Part shown: one piece after another, positions 12,431 through 22,127 of the stretch
Layout: each line of letters opens with the position of its first letter
Position numbering within the stretch: position 1 is the stretch's first letter
Assembly: GCA_963681505.1 (NCBI GenBank)
Contig: OY811972.1
Location: 15,605,110 to 15,669,109, forward strand
DNA from: Eunapius fragilis
Lineage: Eukaryota; Porifera; Demospongiae; Spongillida; Spongillidae
Reading direction: 5' to 3'
DNA length: 64,000 nucleotides
Program-made: the position numbers and the translations under genes
Notes under the pieces: generated by a model
Databases searched by the model: none
The model's input: the letters and a program-made list of their open reading frames with translations, nothing else
Told to the model about the DNA's origin: nothing

Positions 12431-14408
12431 CTTCAAGCAATCGCTGTGTGTATGCGTGTGTGTATGTGTATGTGTTCATGTGTTTATGTGACACTAAAAT
12501 TAATACCATAATGTATTAACAACAAAAATCACTTGGAGGGGGAGGGGCAGACGAGGGAGTGGGTAGAAGGAGGGAGGGAGGGAGGGGAGGGGGAGGAGAG
12601 GATATGACATACCCTGAGGTCTGCATAGCAGTTCATGAGGTTGTCTATGCGAGCGGCAAAGATGAACTCTTCCAGAGCTCCACTGATCACCTGCAAGACA
12701 TTATGTAACCAAGGCGGCTAAACACAATAAGCGCATCACATATGTATATGTGTGTGTGCATGTGTGTGATGTGAGCAAATGAACCCTGGGGAGGGGAGTC
12801 CCATTTGTGAGCAATGAACTCTGGGGGAGGGGGGGGGGGGTGATATTTGTGTGCAATGATCCCCAGGGCTGTCCCGTATGTGTGTATCATTACCAAGTAA
12901 TAACCGCTAGCAAAATAAACATATTAAAATGCAATACCCCAGTCATTATAAATTCAAACCTGATTAAATTACCCTACATGTCTGATTATGTCATACACAT
13001 CACACTCACAATACCACATCACTCACACACTACATCACTCACACTACATCACTCACAGCACACCAAATCACACACATCACTCACACATACCACTCACACA
13101 CCACACCACTCACAGCAGGTTGTACGTCAGCCAGGCACAACTCAAACTCCGCTATGTTGGAAGGTGAACATCCAAGTTGGTCAGCTATGATCTTCAACAA
13201 CAGAGGCTGTTGTCCTTCCTATAAAGTAAGGAGGGGAAGGAGGAGAGGAAAAGGGAGGAGGAGAGGAAGGGGAGGAGAGGAAGGGGGAGGAGAGGAAGGG
13301 GGAGGAGGAGAGGAAGGGGAGGAAGAGAGGAAAGGGGAGGAGGGAAAGGAGGTAATGAGATGGAAGGAGACATCAGTATAGTGATGGCCTCACTGGTGTG
13401 CACTTGGTAAGTTCTCCCCATGCCTTTTCAAGCCCTGCCTGGAATGATGTGGTCAAAACTGGTACACTGTGCAGGCGGTATTGAGCAAGGAGGAGGGAGG
13501 CGAGAGGGGGAGGGGAGAGGGGGACGAAGGGAGAGAGGGAGGAGGGGAGAGAGGGAGGAGGGGAGAGGGGGAGGAGGGGAGAGGGGGAGGAGGGGAGAGG
13601 GGGAGGTAGGTAAGGAGTGAAGGAGAAACAAGGGAGAAGAAGTGTCTCACATACACCACTGTGCCCATGTGCCCATGGCCCCCTCACTCACGTGTGTGTC
13701 TCCAAGTTAGGGGCAAACATTTCCCTGGCCAGGTGGATACAGATGTTTGGTATCTTCAGGATTGGCTTGTCAATGTGGACCAGCTGGTGGAGCAGGCCTT
13801 TGTCTGTCTGAAAGGGGAAGGTGTGGTCATATTACAGGAGAACATAACATGTGCTGTACAAGCAACACCATTCTCATTATTCCCCATCCAAAATGCTGCA
13901 GATCTTATATATCTTCTAACACTCCATTCCACCCTTGTTCCCAAAGCAGCACAAATAACCATACCTAACCTTTTCCTAGCACTGTAGTTGAAATACAATT
14001 GCGAGCGTTATGGGAGTGAAAATGCAAGGCCTGGATTTGGTGAACTCTTGATAACTATTTTCAAATTGAAATGCATAAAACTTATCAGAAACCTTTAGCA
14101 ATCCACATTCAGAGAAAATGTGTACATATACAAGCAACCAGTGCTTCATATATAGGACTGTGGTAGCAAAAAGGGACCTAACATGACAATATAAAATTTT
14201 CCAGGAAGGAACTTCAAAGTTGACACGTGCAATATAAAGGCTATATGCGTAACAAAGAAGATGTAGAGTACCCTAGGTATCTCATTAAATATCAAGTAAT
14301 TAAAAAGCTCAATAAAACATGCATTAATAATAAAACATGCATTAGGTCCCATCCATTATGGTCGCCATGGGCACACTCACCTTGGTGAAAACCTGTCCTG
14401 CCAGTTCC
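12431..14408 (-). pseudogene. Partial duplicate of the aspartyl aminopeptidase gene
   Basis: Minus-strand exon-like blocks at 14381-~14408, 13692-13807, 13394-13466, 13114-13218 and 12613-12690 match exons 5 (end only), 6, 7, 8 and 9 of the complete gene at 25778-31683, including splice sites, intron positions and the GGGAGGAGAGG-type intron tracts. The duplicate spans about 1.98 kb and corresponds to about 27985-29981. Differences include a 9-base in-frame loss in the exon-6 equivalent and FAAR in place of the conserved FAPR next to a zinc ligand. It lacks exons 1-4 and 10-17, so it cannot encode a working enzyme. The segment ends abruptly at the 185-bp satellite on one side and at a LINE relic on the other. 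A DNA-level segmental duplication explains the retained introns. Confidence 0.9.
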
Positions 14409-14785
14409 AGGATGGTGCTTGACTTGATGTAGCAGCTGATGGTTTTTGGAAGAGTCGTTTTGAGAGAGCATTCCTTGATGTAAAGGTTTTCAACTCCTAC
14501 GCCCCCTCAAATAGTCGACCTCAACTATCTGCCTGCTAGGCCTCAAAGAAACGAGCCTATGAGCGAAGGATCCTTGAAGTTGAGCATGCTTCCTTCACCC
14601 CACTCATCTCCTCTGCCACCGGTGGCTTAGGAAGGGAGGCCACAGTGGTCTACAAACATATTGCTGCCCAGCTCTCAACAAAATGGGGCCATTCATATAG
14701 TTCAACCATGGCCTGGATCCGATGCCATCTTTCGTTCTCCCTCCTACGCTCCTCCATCATGTGCATCAGAGGAGCTCGATCATCG
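14409..14785 (+). mobile_element. Non-LTR retroelement relic, C-terminal region
   Basis: The translation resembles the last third of the LINE at 48760-50014: LDVAADGFW, then FLDVKVF, EVEHASFTPLI.S.TGGLGREA, YKHIAAQLS.KW, and MAWIRCHLSFSLLRSSIMCIRGARSS. It carries in-frame stops (TGA near 14418, TAG near 14539), so it is dead. The 5' side abuts the aminopeptidase duplicate and the 3' side abuts a fossil Gypsy RT piece. Confidence 0.8.
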
Positions 14786-14870
14786 TCTATAAATGCTGTC
14801 GACCATGTCGCCAACCCTTGCAACACTTGGTCCATCAAAGGTAGATGGTGCGCCCTGGAGTCCAAACGGC
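14786..14870 (-). mobile_element. Fossil Ty3/Gypsy reverse transcriptase, piece 1
   Basis: A short minus-strand stretch with RT wording (VLQGLATWSTAFIDD, containing the polymerase 'DD' motif). It is continuous with the piece at 19346-19535; the two are separated by the Merlin-type insertion. The fossil is partial and broken, and older than the Merlin insertion. Confidence 0.7.
14863..14870. repeat. Target-site duplication, left copy (CAAACGGC)
   Basis: Eight bases immediately outside the left terminal inverted repeat. The right flank reads CAAATGGC at 19346-19353, a single-base difference. Merlin/IS1016-type elements make 8-9 bp duplications. Confidence 0.75.
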
Positions 14871-15043
14871 GGTTCTTGTGTGTAGATTAGCCCCCCCCCC
14901 CCCTCTTTATCTTTAGTACCCCCTGTCTTTCACGGGATGGTATGCAATCAAATCTAATCAACAAGTTATGTACACTATTACACTATTACACAATATTACT
15001 GAAATCATATCTCAACAATAGTCAAAAAAGGTATATAAGCTTG
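14871..15043 (+). repeat. Left terminal inverted repeat of the Merlin-type element
   Basis: Begins GGTTCTTGTGTGTAGATTAG, runs through a C tract (14890-14903), GTACCCCCTGTCTTTCA, and CACTATTACACTATTACACA, and ends near TATATAAGC. It matches 19175-19345 in reverse complement. Confidence 0.9.
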
Positions 15044-15049
15044 AGCGTG

Positions 15050-16170
15050 TAAATTTCCTGCTGCCTTTACTTTCAATGGGTGTGGGGCCAAGTAAGCAGC
15101 TGATTCCTAAAAGCAGAAGAAATGTGAGATACTATGAAACATTTTAGCATAAAAGTCCATGCATAACATGATTACGTACATGGGACAAAGTCTTTCAAAT
15201 GAATCAGTTACCCTATTCTACTTAACAATATCCACTGGTTTTTCATGAATGGATACTATGTCAGAAGAAACTACTGTTAGCTGCTCATACAATATGAGGG
15301 TATTGAGTAGAGACAACTGTCTGGTACCATGAACTTGAATTGTCTAGCATCCAGCAGTGTGTCAACCTTGAAAAAAACATCAGTTCCCTGCAAGTGTAAT
15401 GAATACATGTAAATTATTAAATATTTCAACATTCATTTGTACTTTTTGATAGATTCTGCTAAAAACTCCACTTGTAGGTCCCAGTTGTGCATGCAGGAAC
15501 GTGACACAGTCCTTTAAAAACACAGCTATCTCCCTTGAAATTGATACCATAGGAGTTGCAAAACGAGGATCACTGTTCCATCGCTTTCCGTGGTAAACTT
15601 CTCTGCATGTGTAACAGAGTCTAGCAATTAAAATGAAACCTTACAAAAAAGTAGCCTTACGTATAGGTGGTAGTTGACTCGACTGAACAACGGATTAAAC
15701 TAGAAGCGATTTTAGGTGTTCCAAAATAGTGAGATATGACTGATGAGATCGATAGGGGCAAATTTTGTGGTGACAAATTCTGGTGAATTAAAACATCAAT
15801 ATTATGGACACTAAAACACATATACAAACATACTCGTGTTGGAGAAACATAAACCTGCAACTTAAAGCTTTTCACCTGGTTGAAGCTTGGAACTCTAAGT
15901 CCTGCCATCCGCATAACAAACCAGAGAAAAAGAAATGAAAGGATTTTCCCTGAGTTGTAGAATGTATAAACTATTTAGATGCTGCATTTGTGTTATAGCA
16001 ATATTACCATTGGATGAGGGCTGTGGATGACAAAGAATAGCAGAGCAAATACAAGGCTTGGAAATGGTTTAAAAGCTTGTTTGTTCAGAGTTGCCAATAA
16101 GCTGCAAAACTTGTTGCATAGATGCTACGCAACCACCCACCAATCAATACGGTCATACCATGCATAACAG
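15050..16170. other. Element interior without a recognised gene
   Basis: About 1.1 kb of AT-rich sequence inside the Merlin-type element. Only short unconvincing frames are present, the longest 85 codons on the minus strand at 15657-15914. Confidence 0.5.
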
Positions 16171-16179
16171 TGTACATAC

Positions 16180-16545
16180 CTTCATCCATTTCGACAGCAT
16201 TTTCATCCTCAATGTCATCCTGTGCATCTGTCTTATCGTTCTCTGAATGGTGTGGAGATAGAGCCATTTCCATTTGTACGCTCACATCCGACTCAGGAGT
16301 ACCCTATAGTATGTGACACAAATAAGTGCGTGTTTGATACTTGTACCAACTACAATACCTCAACACGCGATTCCACGCTTAACTGCTGCTCCTGCAAGAT
16401 TGACAAACTTTCTGCTAAAGATCTATGTTTATCAGTTTCCAAATGCCGATCAAGTCTGCACTGGAACTCGAAGCCTTTTTGGCATGTATCACAAAAAAAG
16501 GCTGGGAAAAAAACAGTGAAACAACTCAAAAGCATATACAACATT
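16180..16545 (-). CDS. C2H2 zinc-finger protein fragment
   Basis: Two exon-like blocks on the minus strand. The first (about 16545-16360) encodes one C2H2 finger: C-x2-C (CDTC), then 12 residues and H-x4-H (HLETDKH), followed by a glutamine-rich stretch with heptad-like leucines (LAESLSILQEQQLSVESRVE) and a GTATTG donor. The second (about 16306-16180) follows a CTATAG acceptor and encodes an acidic segment (DKTDAQDDIEDENAVEMDEG) before a GTATGT donor. Neither the 5' nor the 3' end of a full gene was found. A single finger plus an acidic tail fits a DNA- or protein-binding factor, but no function can be assigned. It lies wholly inside the Merlin-type element, antisense to its transposase. Confidence 0.45.
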
Positions 16546-16651
16546 CATGTACATACCAAGCGACCAGCCATTTTCAATGTGATACCGAAATTCTTAATAC
16601 AAAGTTTTATCCGTTTTTTTCTCCTCGTGGTGGTTACTATTAATTGCAAAC

Positions 16652-17760
16652 ATGAATCATGTGGCTGCATCTGGATATGGTGGTTGCAGAGCACAATCAT
16701 CGGCAACCTTGACCTCAATCGTACCTCATTCATCAACTGATGCTTTGTCAACTATGGCTTCCGCTTCTTCATCAAATAGTAGCATTGCTACTACCTTGCA
16801 GCATTCAATGCCTTCAGCTGTTTCCCAAGCAGGAAATGTAGATCCTAATCCACAGCATCCTCTCGCACCCATGCTGAAAAGCATAATGGATTAACTGAGA
16901 AAGATAGGGATTGAAGTAAAGAAAGTGCAGGATGAGCAAAAAAGGGTAAATGGAACTCTGACCACTCTGATTGCAGCTTCCTATGCTATGAAACTAGTCC
17001 CTATAAAGTAAGCAATCCTGGATCTACAATTTAAAATAAATCCTAACCACAATGCCTTTAAATGTATGTTAGGAAGAACTTTGCATTCATCTGGCAACAT
17101 TGTTTTGCAAAGATGTGCGTAGGAAACCAAGCAAGGTGGCAGTTACAGTAAGTAAAATGTGGAAATATTTCTCTATGAATCTAGGCTTTTGGCATCATGT
17201 GATTGTCATTATGTACATTTCTCATTATGTTTTGCAGGAAGTTGTTGGAAGAGTGCTGGGTGGTGATGCACATAATGTACAGAAAATCCAAAAGGGCATG
17301 ATCTTTGCAAATAAAAAGCTTACAGACTTACGTTCAGAGGAACGACGAAGGGTAAATGTGTACCATTTTTAGCCTTATGTTTATATGTACATGTATAACA
17401 TGATTGTCCCAGTGTTGTTTGAGTAATTGAAATGTTTGCATGCATGAAACTCTTTTTACAAAAACATTTTTACTCTCTTTCAGGTGTTTGGTGTGCAACC
17501 TTGCCAAGCCTTTCCTAAACTGAAAACGAAAGACTTTGCTGAGAGGTTTCTTGTGGCATGCAAGGTCAGCTTGGAAACATTGAATTGTACATCAAAAATC
17601 TTGCTGTTTTGGTAAGAGAACATTTGTATCATGTGATTTCAATAACTTTTGCATAATATCTCATTTCAGCGTGTGTTCGTAAGATCAGTTAGCCCTTCCA
17701 GGGCAAGAAACAACACTTACTCTGAATTTAACAAATGGCTCATTGAAGTCTTCAACTGAG
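16652..17760 (+). CDS. Spliced gene of unknown function inside the Merlin-type element
   Basis: Exon-like blocks on the plus strand. The first (from about 16652) encodes a Ser/Thr/Ala-rich segment, then ..QHPLAPMLKSIMD, an in-frame TAA near 16893, and a coiled segment RKIGIEVKKVQDEQKRVNGTL, before a GTAAGC donor at about 17008. The second (about 17074-17148) encodes EELCIHLATLFCKDVRRKPSKVAVT. The third (about 17239-17350) encodes EVVGRVLGGDAHNVQKIQKGM...LTDLRSEERRR. The fourth (about 17485-17563) encodes VFGVQPCQAFPKLKTKDFAERFLVACK. The last (about 17671-17760) encodes RVFVRSVSPSRARNNTYSEFNKWLIEVFN and a stop. Blocks are separated by AG/GT-bounded introns, which argues for a real spliced gene, but the phase of the first junction is not clean. 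I do not recognise the family. The early stop suggests decay. Confidence 0.5.
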
Positions 17761-18136
17761 ACCCTTATATTCATATAGAAGCTTACTTTATATGTACATG
17801 TGTACAACTCAGCATCTTCAGCTCAGAGACGCAGTATTATTATTTACATGTACTTACTTTCCTTTGTATCACATGCCAAACGTTCGCTCCAGGGCTGTCA
17901 ACAGATGGAAACAGTACGTCATTGAGTAGTGGTACAGGATGTAAACAGCCAATAGCAGACTGTATTAACATCCTGTACCTGACAGTAGAAACTGCATCGT
18001 TCCTATATGTCATTCCCATCAATGGCGTACCAGGCTGTGCTACGATAATGTGCCGTCATGTAGAAGTATATACGGGCCTGTAATGACATGATAACTTTTG
18101 GTTGTGTAGTATTCTTGCATTCAGAAGTTGATTTTC

Positions 18137-19118
18137 ATGGCGCAAGCAATGCTACCTCCTTGGCTGGTTGGAAATCTATCGTACGGAGATCTTTGTGTGG
18201 CTGTTAGTGATGGTCTTTCTGCAATCCACTGGGCCCAAAGACATCACCTCCTTCCTGACAGCAAGAATTGTCCTCATTGTGGAAGGGGTATGAATCTTGC
18301 AGATAGAGGAACAGGTCCAGAAGGATTGGGGTGGCGTTGCCCTAGAAATTGGTGTTGGAAGGAGGTATCTTTGTGTGTCGGAACATTTTTTGAAGGTAAA
18401 TAGATTGTACTTGCAATTTGTCGAGTTATAGCAGTTGTAACACTATCAGGCAGTAGTCACCTTGAGATTTCAACAACCCTTTGAATAATTCATAAAGCTT
18501 TGGTCGACTAAAACACCTGCAGAGAAGATGGCTTCAAAACTCTCTGTAAGTTCCTTCAGTCTATAATTTCGGTAATTCAACATCTGGCTAATGATTACCT
18601 GCTACATATCATTGCAGATATCAAACAAAACTTCTATTGATTGGTACAACTTTGTGAGGGACATTTGCGCACAATATTTTATTGACCATGCATCCTTCTG
18701 TAATTGGAGGCCCAGGTATAGATGTGGAAAATGACAAAAGTATAAGTTCAGTAAACGGAAATACAACAGAGGAAGGCAAGTGGATGGTCATTGGGTTTTT
18801 GGTGGAATCGAAAGAGTGTCTGGAAAATGTATCTTGGTAGAAGTACAACAACAAGACACCAACACACTTCTTCCGCTGATAGCTCAATACATCCGCCCTG
18901 GCAGTATAGTTTACAGTGACGAATGGAGCTCATACAACCAGTTATCCGCCAGTACTGGATTGAGGCATCTTACTGTCAACCATTCCTTACATTTCGTGGA
19001 TCCTAACACAGGAGCACATACACAAGGAGTAGAAGCTATGTGGAGCTCTTGCAAGCGTATGTTACGCGAGGACGTTTTGGAGGCCCTACAACCTTTTCTA
19101 ACATACTACTACACATAG
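18137..19118 (+). pseudogene. Merlin-superfamily (ISXO2-like) transposase, decayed
   Basis: The N-terminal block (18137-18395) has a zinc-ribbon-like CPHCGRGM...WRCPRNWCWKE and a GTAAAT donor. A short block near 18500-18547 and another from about 18617 (ISNKTSIDWYNFVRDIC) follow. The DDE region contains GGPGIDVENDKS (first acidic position), IVYSDEWSSYNQL (second) and HFVDPNTGAHTQGVEAMWSSCKRML (third), which are the hallmarks of ISXO2-like/Merlin transposases. The reading frame shifts at least twice between about 18690 and 18750, so this copy cannot make a functional enzyme. The stop codon at about 19116 lies only 60 bases from the right inverted repeat, as expected for the element's own transposase. 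Confidence 0.82.
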
Positions 19119-19174
19119 CTGAACAGTATCCACAATAGGTTGAGGATACTGTTGCATCCCTTTTTTTTACTATC

Positions 19175-19345
19175 TTTACCTTTTTTTTTTGCTATCGTCG
19201 AGATATGATTTCAGTAATATTGTGTAATAGTGTAATAGTGTAAATTACTTGTTGATTAGATTTGATTGCATACCATCCCATGAAAGACAGGGGGGTACTA
19301 AAGTTAAAGAGGAGGGGGGGGGGGGGGCTAACCTACACAAGAACC
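19175..19345 (-). repeat. Right terminal inverted repeat of the Merlin-type element
   Basis: Reverse complement of 14871-15043, with a G tract at about 19312-19327 and the outer end CTACACAAGAACC. It is followed directly by the duplication CAAATGGC. Confidence 0.9.
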
Positions 19346-19535
19346 CAAATGGCATCACGTTAAATTCAAACTGGCCGAAGGGTGTCATGAATGCCATCTT
19401 CTATCTCGACCCTGCCGCCATGGAAACCTGCCAGTATCCCCGTGCCAGATCCAATGTCGATATGAACTTGGCCGTATACCCAGTCTATCAATCAGTTCGT
19501 CCATATGTGGCAGTCTGTAAGGTGGTAGTTTGCTG
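19346..19535 (-). mobile_element. Fossil Ty3/Gypsy reverse transcriptase, piece 2
   Basis: Minus-strand RT wording (PHMDELIDRLG, then GYWQV-like and MTPFGQFEFNVMPFG motifs in order). It is the upstream neighbour of the piece at 14786-14870, displaced by the Merlin-type insertion. Partial, broken and old. Confidence 0.75.
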
Positions 19536-19604
19536 AATGCGGGGGAAATGATGATACGAGTCACATGATGCTCACGTGATGAAAAAGTCAATTTTATTGT
19601 TAAA

Positions 19605-20069
19605 ATGGCTGATGGTGTGAAACGAGCTTGTCTCGTCGATGGAGACAAAGAAATCTACTTTGCTGAGCTATTTGGTGTAAATATTGCAGATGCCCATACA
19701 ACCGTGAACGAAGTTCTTCATAGTAGCGGGATGCCAACATGGCACATAGCGACAACAATTCCAATGACGACGTGGATTGTTTTAAACCAGGAAAGCAAAC
19801 TCCAGTTGTTTAATGACCCTCAATGTGCAGAAAGTGCAGTCAGCTATGCTGACAACGCACCTCAGACGATGCTTGCTTTGCTGAACAAGATTGGTGTGAT
19901 GACTGTGTCCCAGTGGCATGCAATGCCTGAGGAAAGGCAGAGTCAGCTCCCGTCCCATGTGCTGTTTTTCTTGTGTAATAGGGTACAAGAAAGAATGGAG
20001 CGGGAGCGGGAGCTAGAAAGAATGGAGCGGGAGTGGAGCAAGTTTCTGGAAACTGAAAACTCTGGCTGA
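19605..20069 (+). CDS. Hypothetical protein, possible header domain of the next ORF
   Basis: A 154-codon frame beginning ATGGCTGATGG. The first ~75 residues look like a compact folded domain (MADGVKRACLVDGDKEIYFA..., with alternating hydrophobics and a TWIVLNQESKLQLF stretch). The C-terminus is a charged Glu/Arg coiled segment (QERMERERELERMEREWSKF). It lies 14 bases upstream of the P-loop ORF at 20083-21234 on the same strand, so the two could be parts of one protein. Proteins with a small N-terminal header, a charged linker and then a P-loop NTPase occur in the Crinkler/RHS-like families; that resemblance is weak and from memory. The reading frame is not continuous with the next ORF. Confidence 0.45.
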   Translation: MADGVKRACLVDGDKEIYFAELFGVNIADAHTTVNEVLHSSGMPTWHIATTIPMTTWIVLNQESKLQLFNDPQCAESAVSYADNAPQTMLALLNKIGVMTVSQWHAMPEERQSQLPSHVLFFLCNRVQERMERERELERMEREWSKFLETENSG

Positions 20070-20082
20070 CAGGACAGAGCAA

Positions 20083-21234
20083 GTGGAGTTTCGTGAGTTA
20101 ACACATCATCACCACTTCAACTACCAAGGAAAGGAAACCATCATTCTTGGTGAAGATCGCATGAAACACATTGAATTAATAGTTTCAGACATCAAAGCCT
20201 TGCAAGAAGCGAAAGAGAGATTTGTAGAAGCAAAAGAGAACCATCCCATTTATTGTGTGGTTGCTGCACCTCGGCAAGGTAAGTCTCTATTACTTGATGT
20301 TCTGTATAGCAGTATTAGATACACAGGAACCTTAGCTGTTTCCATCACCTACAATTCTGTGACCCCGTACACTGAAAAAGACTCATCCCTCCTTACCTAT
20401 GCTCCTCATTTCTGGGCTTGTGTGGTCTGCGTTTTGAAGATAGTTCCTTTATTTCTTTACTTACCCTCAATAGGGTTCTTGAGGTTGTGGATATGTGCTG
20501 TACCTCAATGTTCTAACAAGGGTATTGTTGTTGCTGCAGATGAGTTTTCAGAAGTTTTGAAAGGTTTGAGATCAAATTCTGAACTGCAGGATGACCAAAT
20601 ACCACTAATACTGTCCTCCATCACTAAACCAATTTATTCATGTTCATGCTCTGCGCTGATTGTCTCAGGTTTTGAGGTTCAAGATCCACAATTGCTTATG
20701 ACAGCAAGTAGTCATCCACTCACCATGTTGTGGCTCAACCCTGCAGTACAGTCAACTCGGGAGCAGTATTATCCCATTTTGGAGGAATTGAAGAAGACGT
20801 ACCCAAAAGCCGGTACGTTTCCCTTTGCGCTATATGAATGGACAAAGTTCTCACCAGGTTTATTGGGACTTTGGCTGGAAATGCACAAAACCACCTGCCC
20901 CATACTCTCTATTGACCAACTGAACCCACCTATTGTTGGTACATTGGCAGGTAAACTTGCACGGGAGCCTTCTTTTTTTGCTGAATACAGGAAAGAATGT
21001 TTTGATCTGATGATAGATAATCTTTTAGGTCTGAAGTGCTTGAGTAAATACGAGCAATATCATGTCCTTATCCACCTTGTACCACCACATGATCATGGTC
21101 AGCTAAGGTTAATGAATCCATTTCTTTTCATTCATACATTAATTATCCAAAGGCAGAAATGGATGTATTCCAGAAGTTGGAAAGTACCTTCACCACGGAG
21201 CCATGGGATGCAGATGCCAAAGGCGATGCACTAG
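20083..21234 (+). CDS. P-loop NTPase-like protein, family uncertain
   Basis: An open frame of about 380 codons without an ATG at its start. Near residues 60-75 it has AAPRQGKSLLLD, a Walker A-type loop (GKS). At about residues 148-160 comes IVVAADEFSEVL, a plausible Walker B strand ending in DE. Later segments (LTMLWLNPAVQSTREQYYP, KFSPGLLGLWLEM) look like helices of a STAND-type or RHS/Crinkler-type ATPase module, but the match is weak. The final ~20 residues look non-native, so the original 3' end is probably lost. Its neighbours are an upstream header-like ORF and unrecognised sequence. I treat it as a possibly decayed gene whose role cannot be assigned. Confidence 0.5.
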   Translation: MEFRELTHHHHFNYQGKETIILGEDRMKHIELIVSDIKALQEAKERFVEAKENHPIYCVVAAPRQGKSLLLDVLYSSIRYTGTLAVSITYNSVTPYTEKDSSLLTYAPHFWACVVCVLKIVPLFLYLPSIGFLRLWICAVPQCSNKGIVVAADEFSEVLKGLRSNSELQDDQIPLILSSITKPIYSCSCSALIVSGFEVQDPQLLMTASSHPLTMLWLNPAVQSTREQYYPILEELKKTYPKAGTFPFALYEWTKFSPGLLGLWLEMHKTTCPILSIDQLNPPIVGTLAGKLAREPSFFAEYRKECFDLMIDNLLGLKCLSKYEQYHVLIHLVPPHDHGQLRLMNPFLFIHTLIIQRQKWMYSRSWKVPSPRSHGMQMPKAMH

Positions 21235-21312
21235 AGAGATGCTAGTAGTATCAGTTCTGCAACTAAGATAGATACACACTCAAAGTTCCAGCTTTTCCTT
21301 AATGAATAGGTG

Positions 21313-21358
21313 CTGAACACTAGGTTTACCTAGCGTTCGCTAAGAAAACCTAGTGTTT
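21313..21358. repeat. Perfect hairpin (ACACTAGGTTT ... AAACCTAGTGT)
   Basis: A 12-bp perfect inverted repeat, AACACTAGGTTT and AAACCTAGTGTT, separated by about 19 bases (ACCTAGCGTTCGCTAAGA). The loop holds a second partial CTAGCG/CGCTAAG pairing. Confidence 0.8.
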
Positions 21359-21375
21359 TTTGAGGGTCAAAGATC

Positions 21376-21801
21376 TTGTGGTTATCTATTGTACCCTCTT
21401 CGAAATGGCAACTAATGTTGTGTCTGGAAGTAGATCCACCGAGCACTGGGCGTGATAATGCAAGTTTACCAGAGCTAGGCACTAAAGCTCACGCCAAAGG
21501 TGCCAAGTTGCGCGTAAAAGATGCATTGATGCGTACGTTTGGTATGGGATGGAAAAACGCAGATGTCGAAGGAGAGGTGATAGCTAAGCCTCGAAAAAAA
21601 CCAGGAGAGTTAGATGGAACATTGGGGGTCAGTTTTATGAAACTGAACATGGTGCAGCGTTTTGGTGGAATGCTAAAGAACCCATCGCAGCATCAGATCC
21701 CGCTCCAGAGCCATCAACTGAGCCACAAAACAGCCGGCCTGAAGCTAATGAAGAGGATGAGAGTTTCAATCATGATGCTCAGCCAGTGTGTGAGGACCTA
21801 G
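21376..21801 (+). CDS. Unrecognised ORF
   Basis: An open frame of 141 codons with a Lys/Arg-rich middle (HAKGAKLRVKDALMRTFGMGWKNADVEGEV, then KPRKKPGELDG). No family is recognised. It could be an exon of the gene that also contains the P-loop ORF upstream, but the hairpin and stops between them do not support a simple join. Low confidence that it is translated. Confidence 0.25.
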   Translation: MWLSIVPSSKWQLMLCLEVDPPSTGRDNASLPELGTKAHAKGAKLRVKDALMRTFGMGWKNADVEGEVIAKPRKKPGELDGTLGVSFMKLNMVQRFGGMLKNPSQHQIPLQSHQLSHKTAGLKLMKRMRVSIMMLSQCVRT

Positions 21802-22127
21802 ACGAAGAAGTAAACCCTCCTGACGCTCTTCCAGCAAGTAGCCATGAGACAGGCCCATCCGATCCACTTTTAGCACATGGTCAACAATGGGAAACATTAG
21901 GGAGCGTTCACAAATGATGTCACGCTGACCATATGTATGTATGGTTCCCCCTAACGTGACTGGATTAGACATGATATATAGGGTACTGAGTAGTACGTAT
22001 GTATGGTAACGATAGCGTGACTTGTTAATTTATTAATATTTAATGGTAATAATTATCGTGTACATGCGTCTAACATTAAGTCTACACATAACACCACTAA
22101 ACTACAGCTATAACACTAATGTTACTA

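Larger units (their letters stand above)
14871..19345 (+). mobile_element. Merlin-type DNA transposon with long terminal inverted repeats and passenger genes
   Basis: A 4475-bp element bounded by inverted repeats of about 170 bp (14871-15043 and 19175-19345) that start GGTTCTTGTG and are nearly identical apart from scattered changes and poly-C/G length. It is flanked by an 8-bp duplication (CAAACGGC/CAAATGGC) and sits inside a fossil Gypsy RT, whose two halves lie on either side. It carries a broken Merlin/ISXO2-like transposase near its right end (18137-19118), a spliced plus-strand gene of unknown function (about 16652-17760) and a minus-strand C2H2 zinc-finger ORF (about 16180-16545). Typical Merlin elements encode only the transposase, so the extra genes are unusual. 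Whether they are element genes or captured host exons cannot be told here. Confidence 0.82.

Noticed and set aside
13194-13687. Ser/Leu/Pro-rich and Gly/Arg/Glu-rich frames (also at 27335-27772, 28817-29122 and 30398-30776)
   Set aside because: They arise from purine/pyrimidine intron tracts; the true exons nearby are in other frames.
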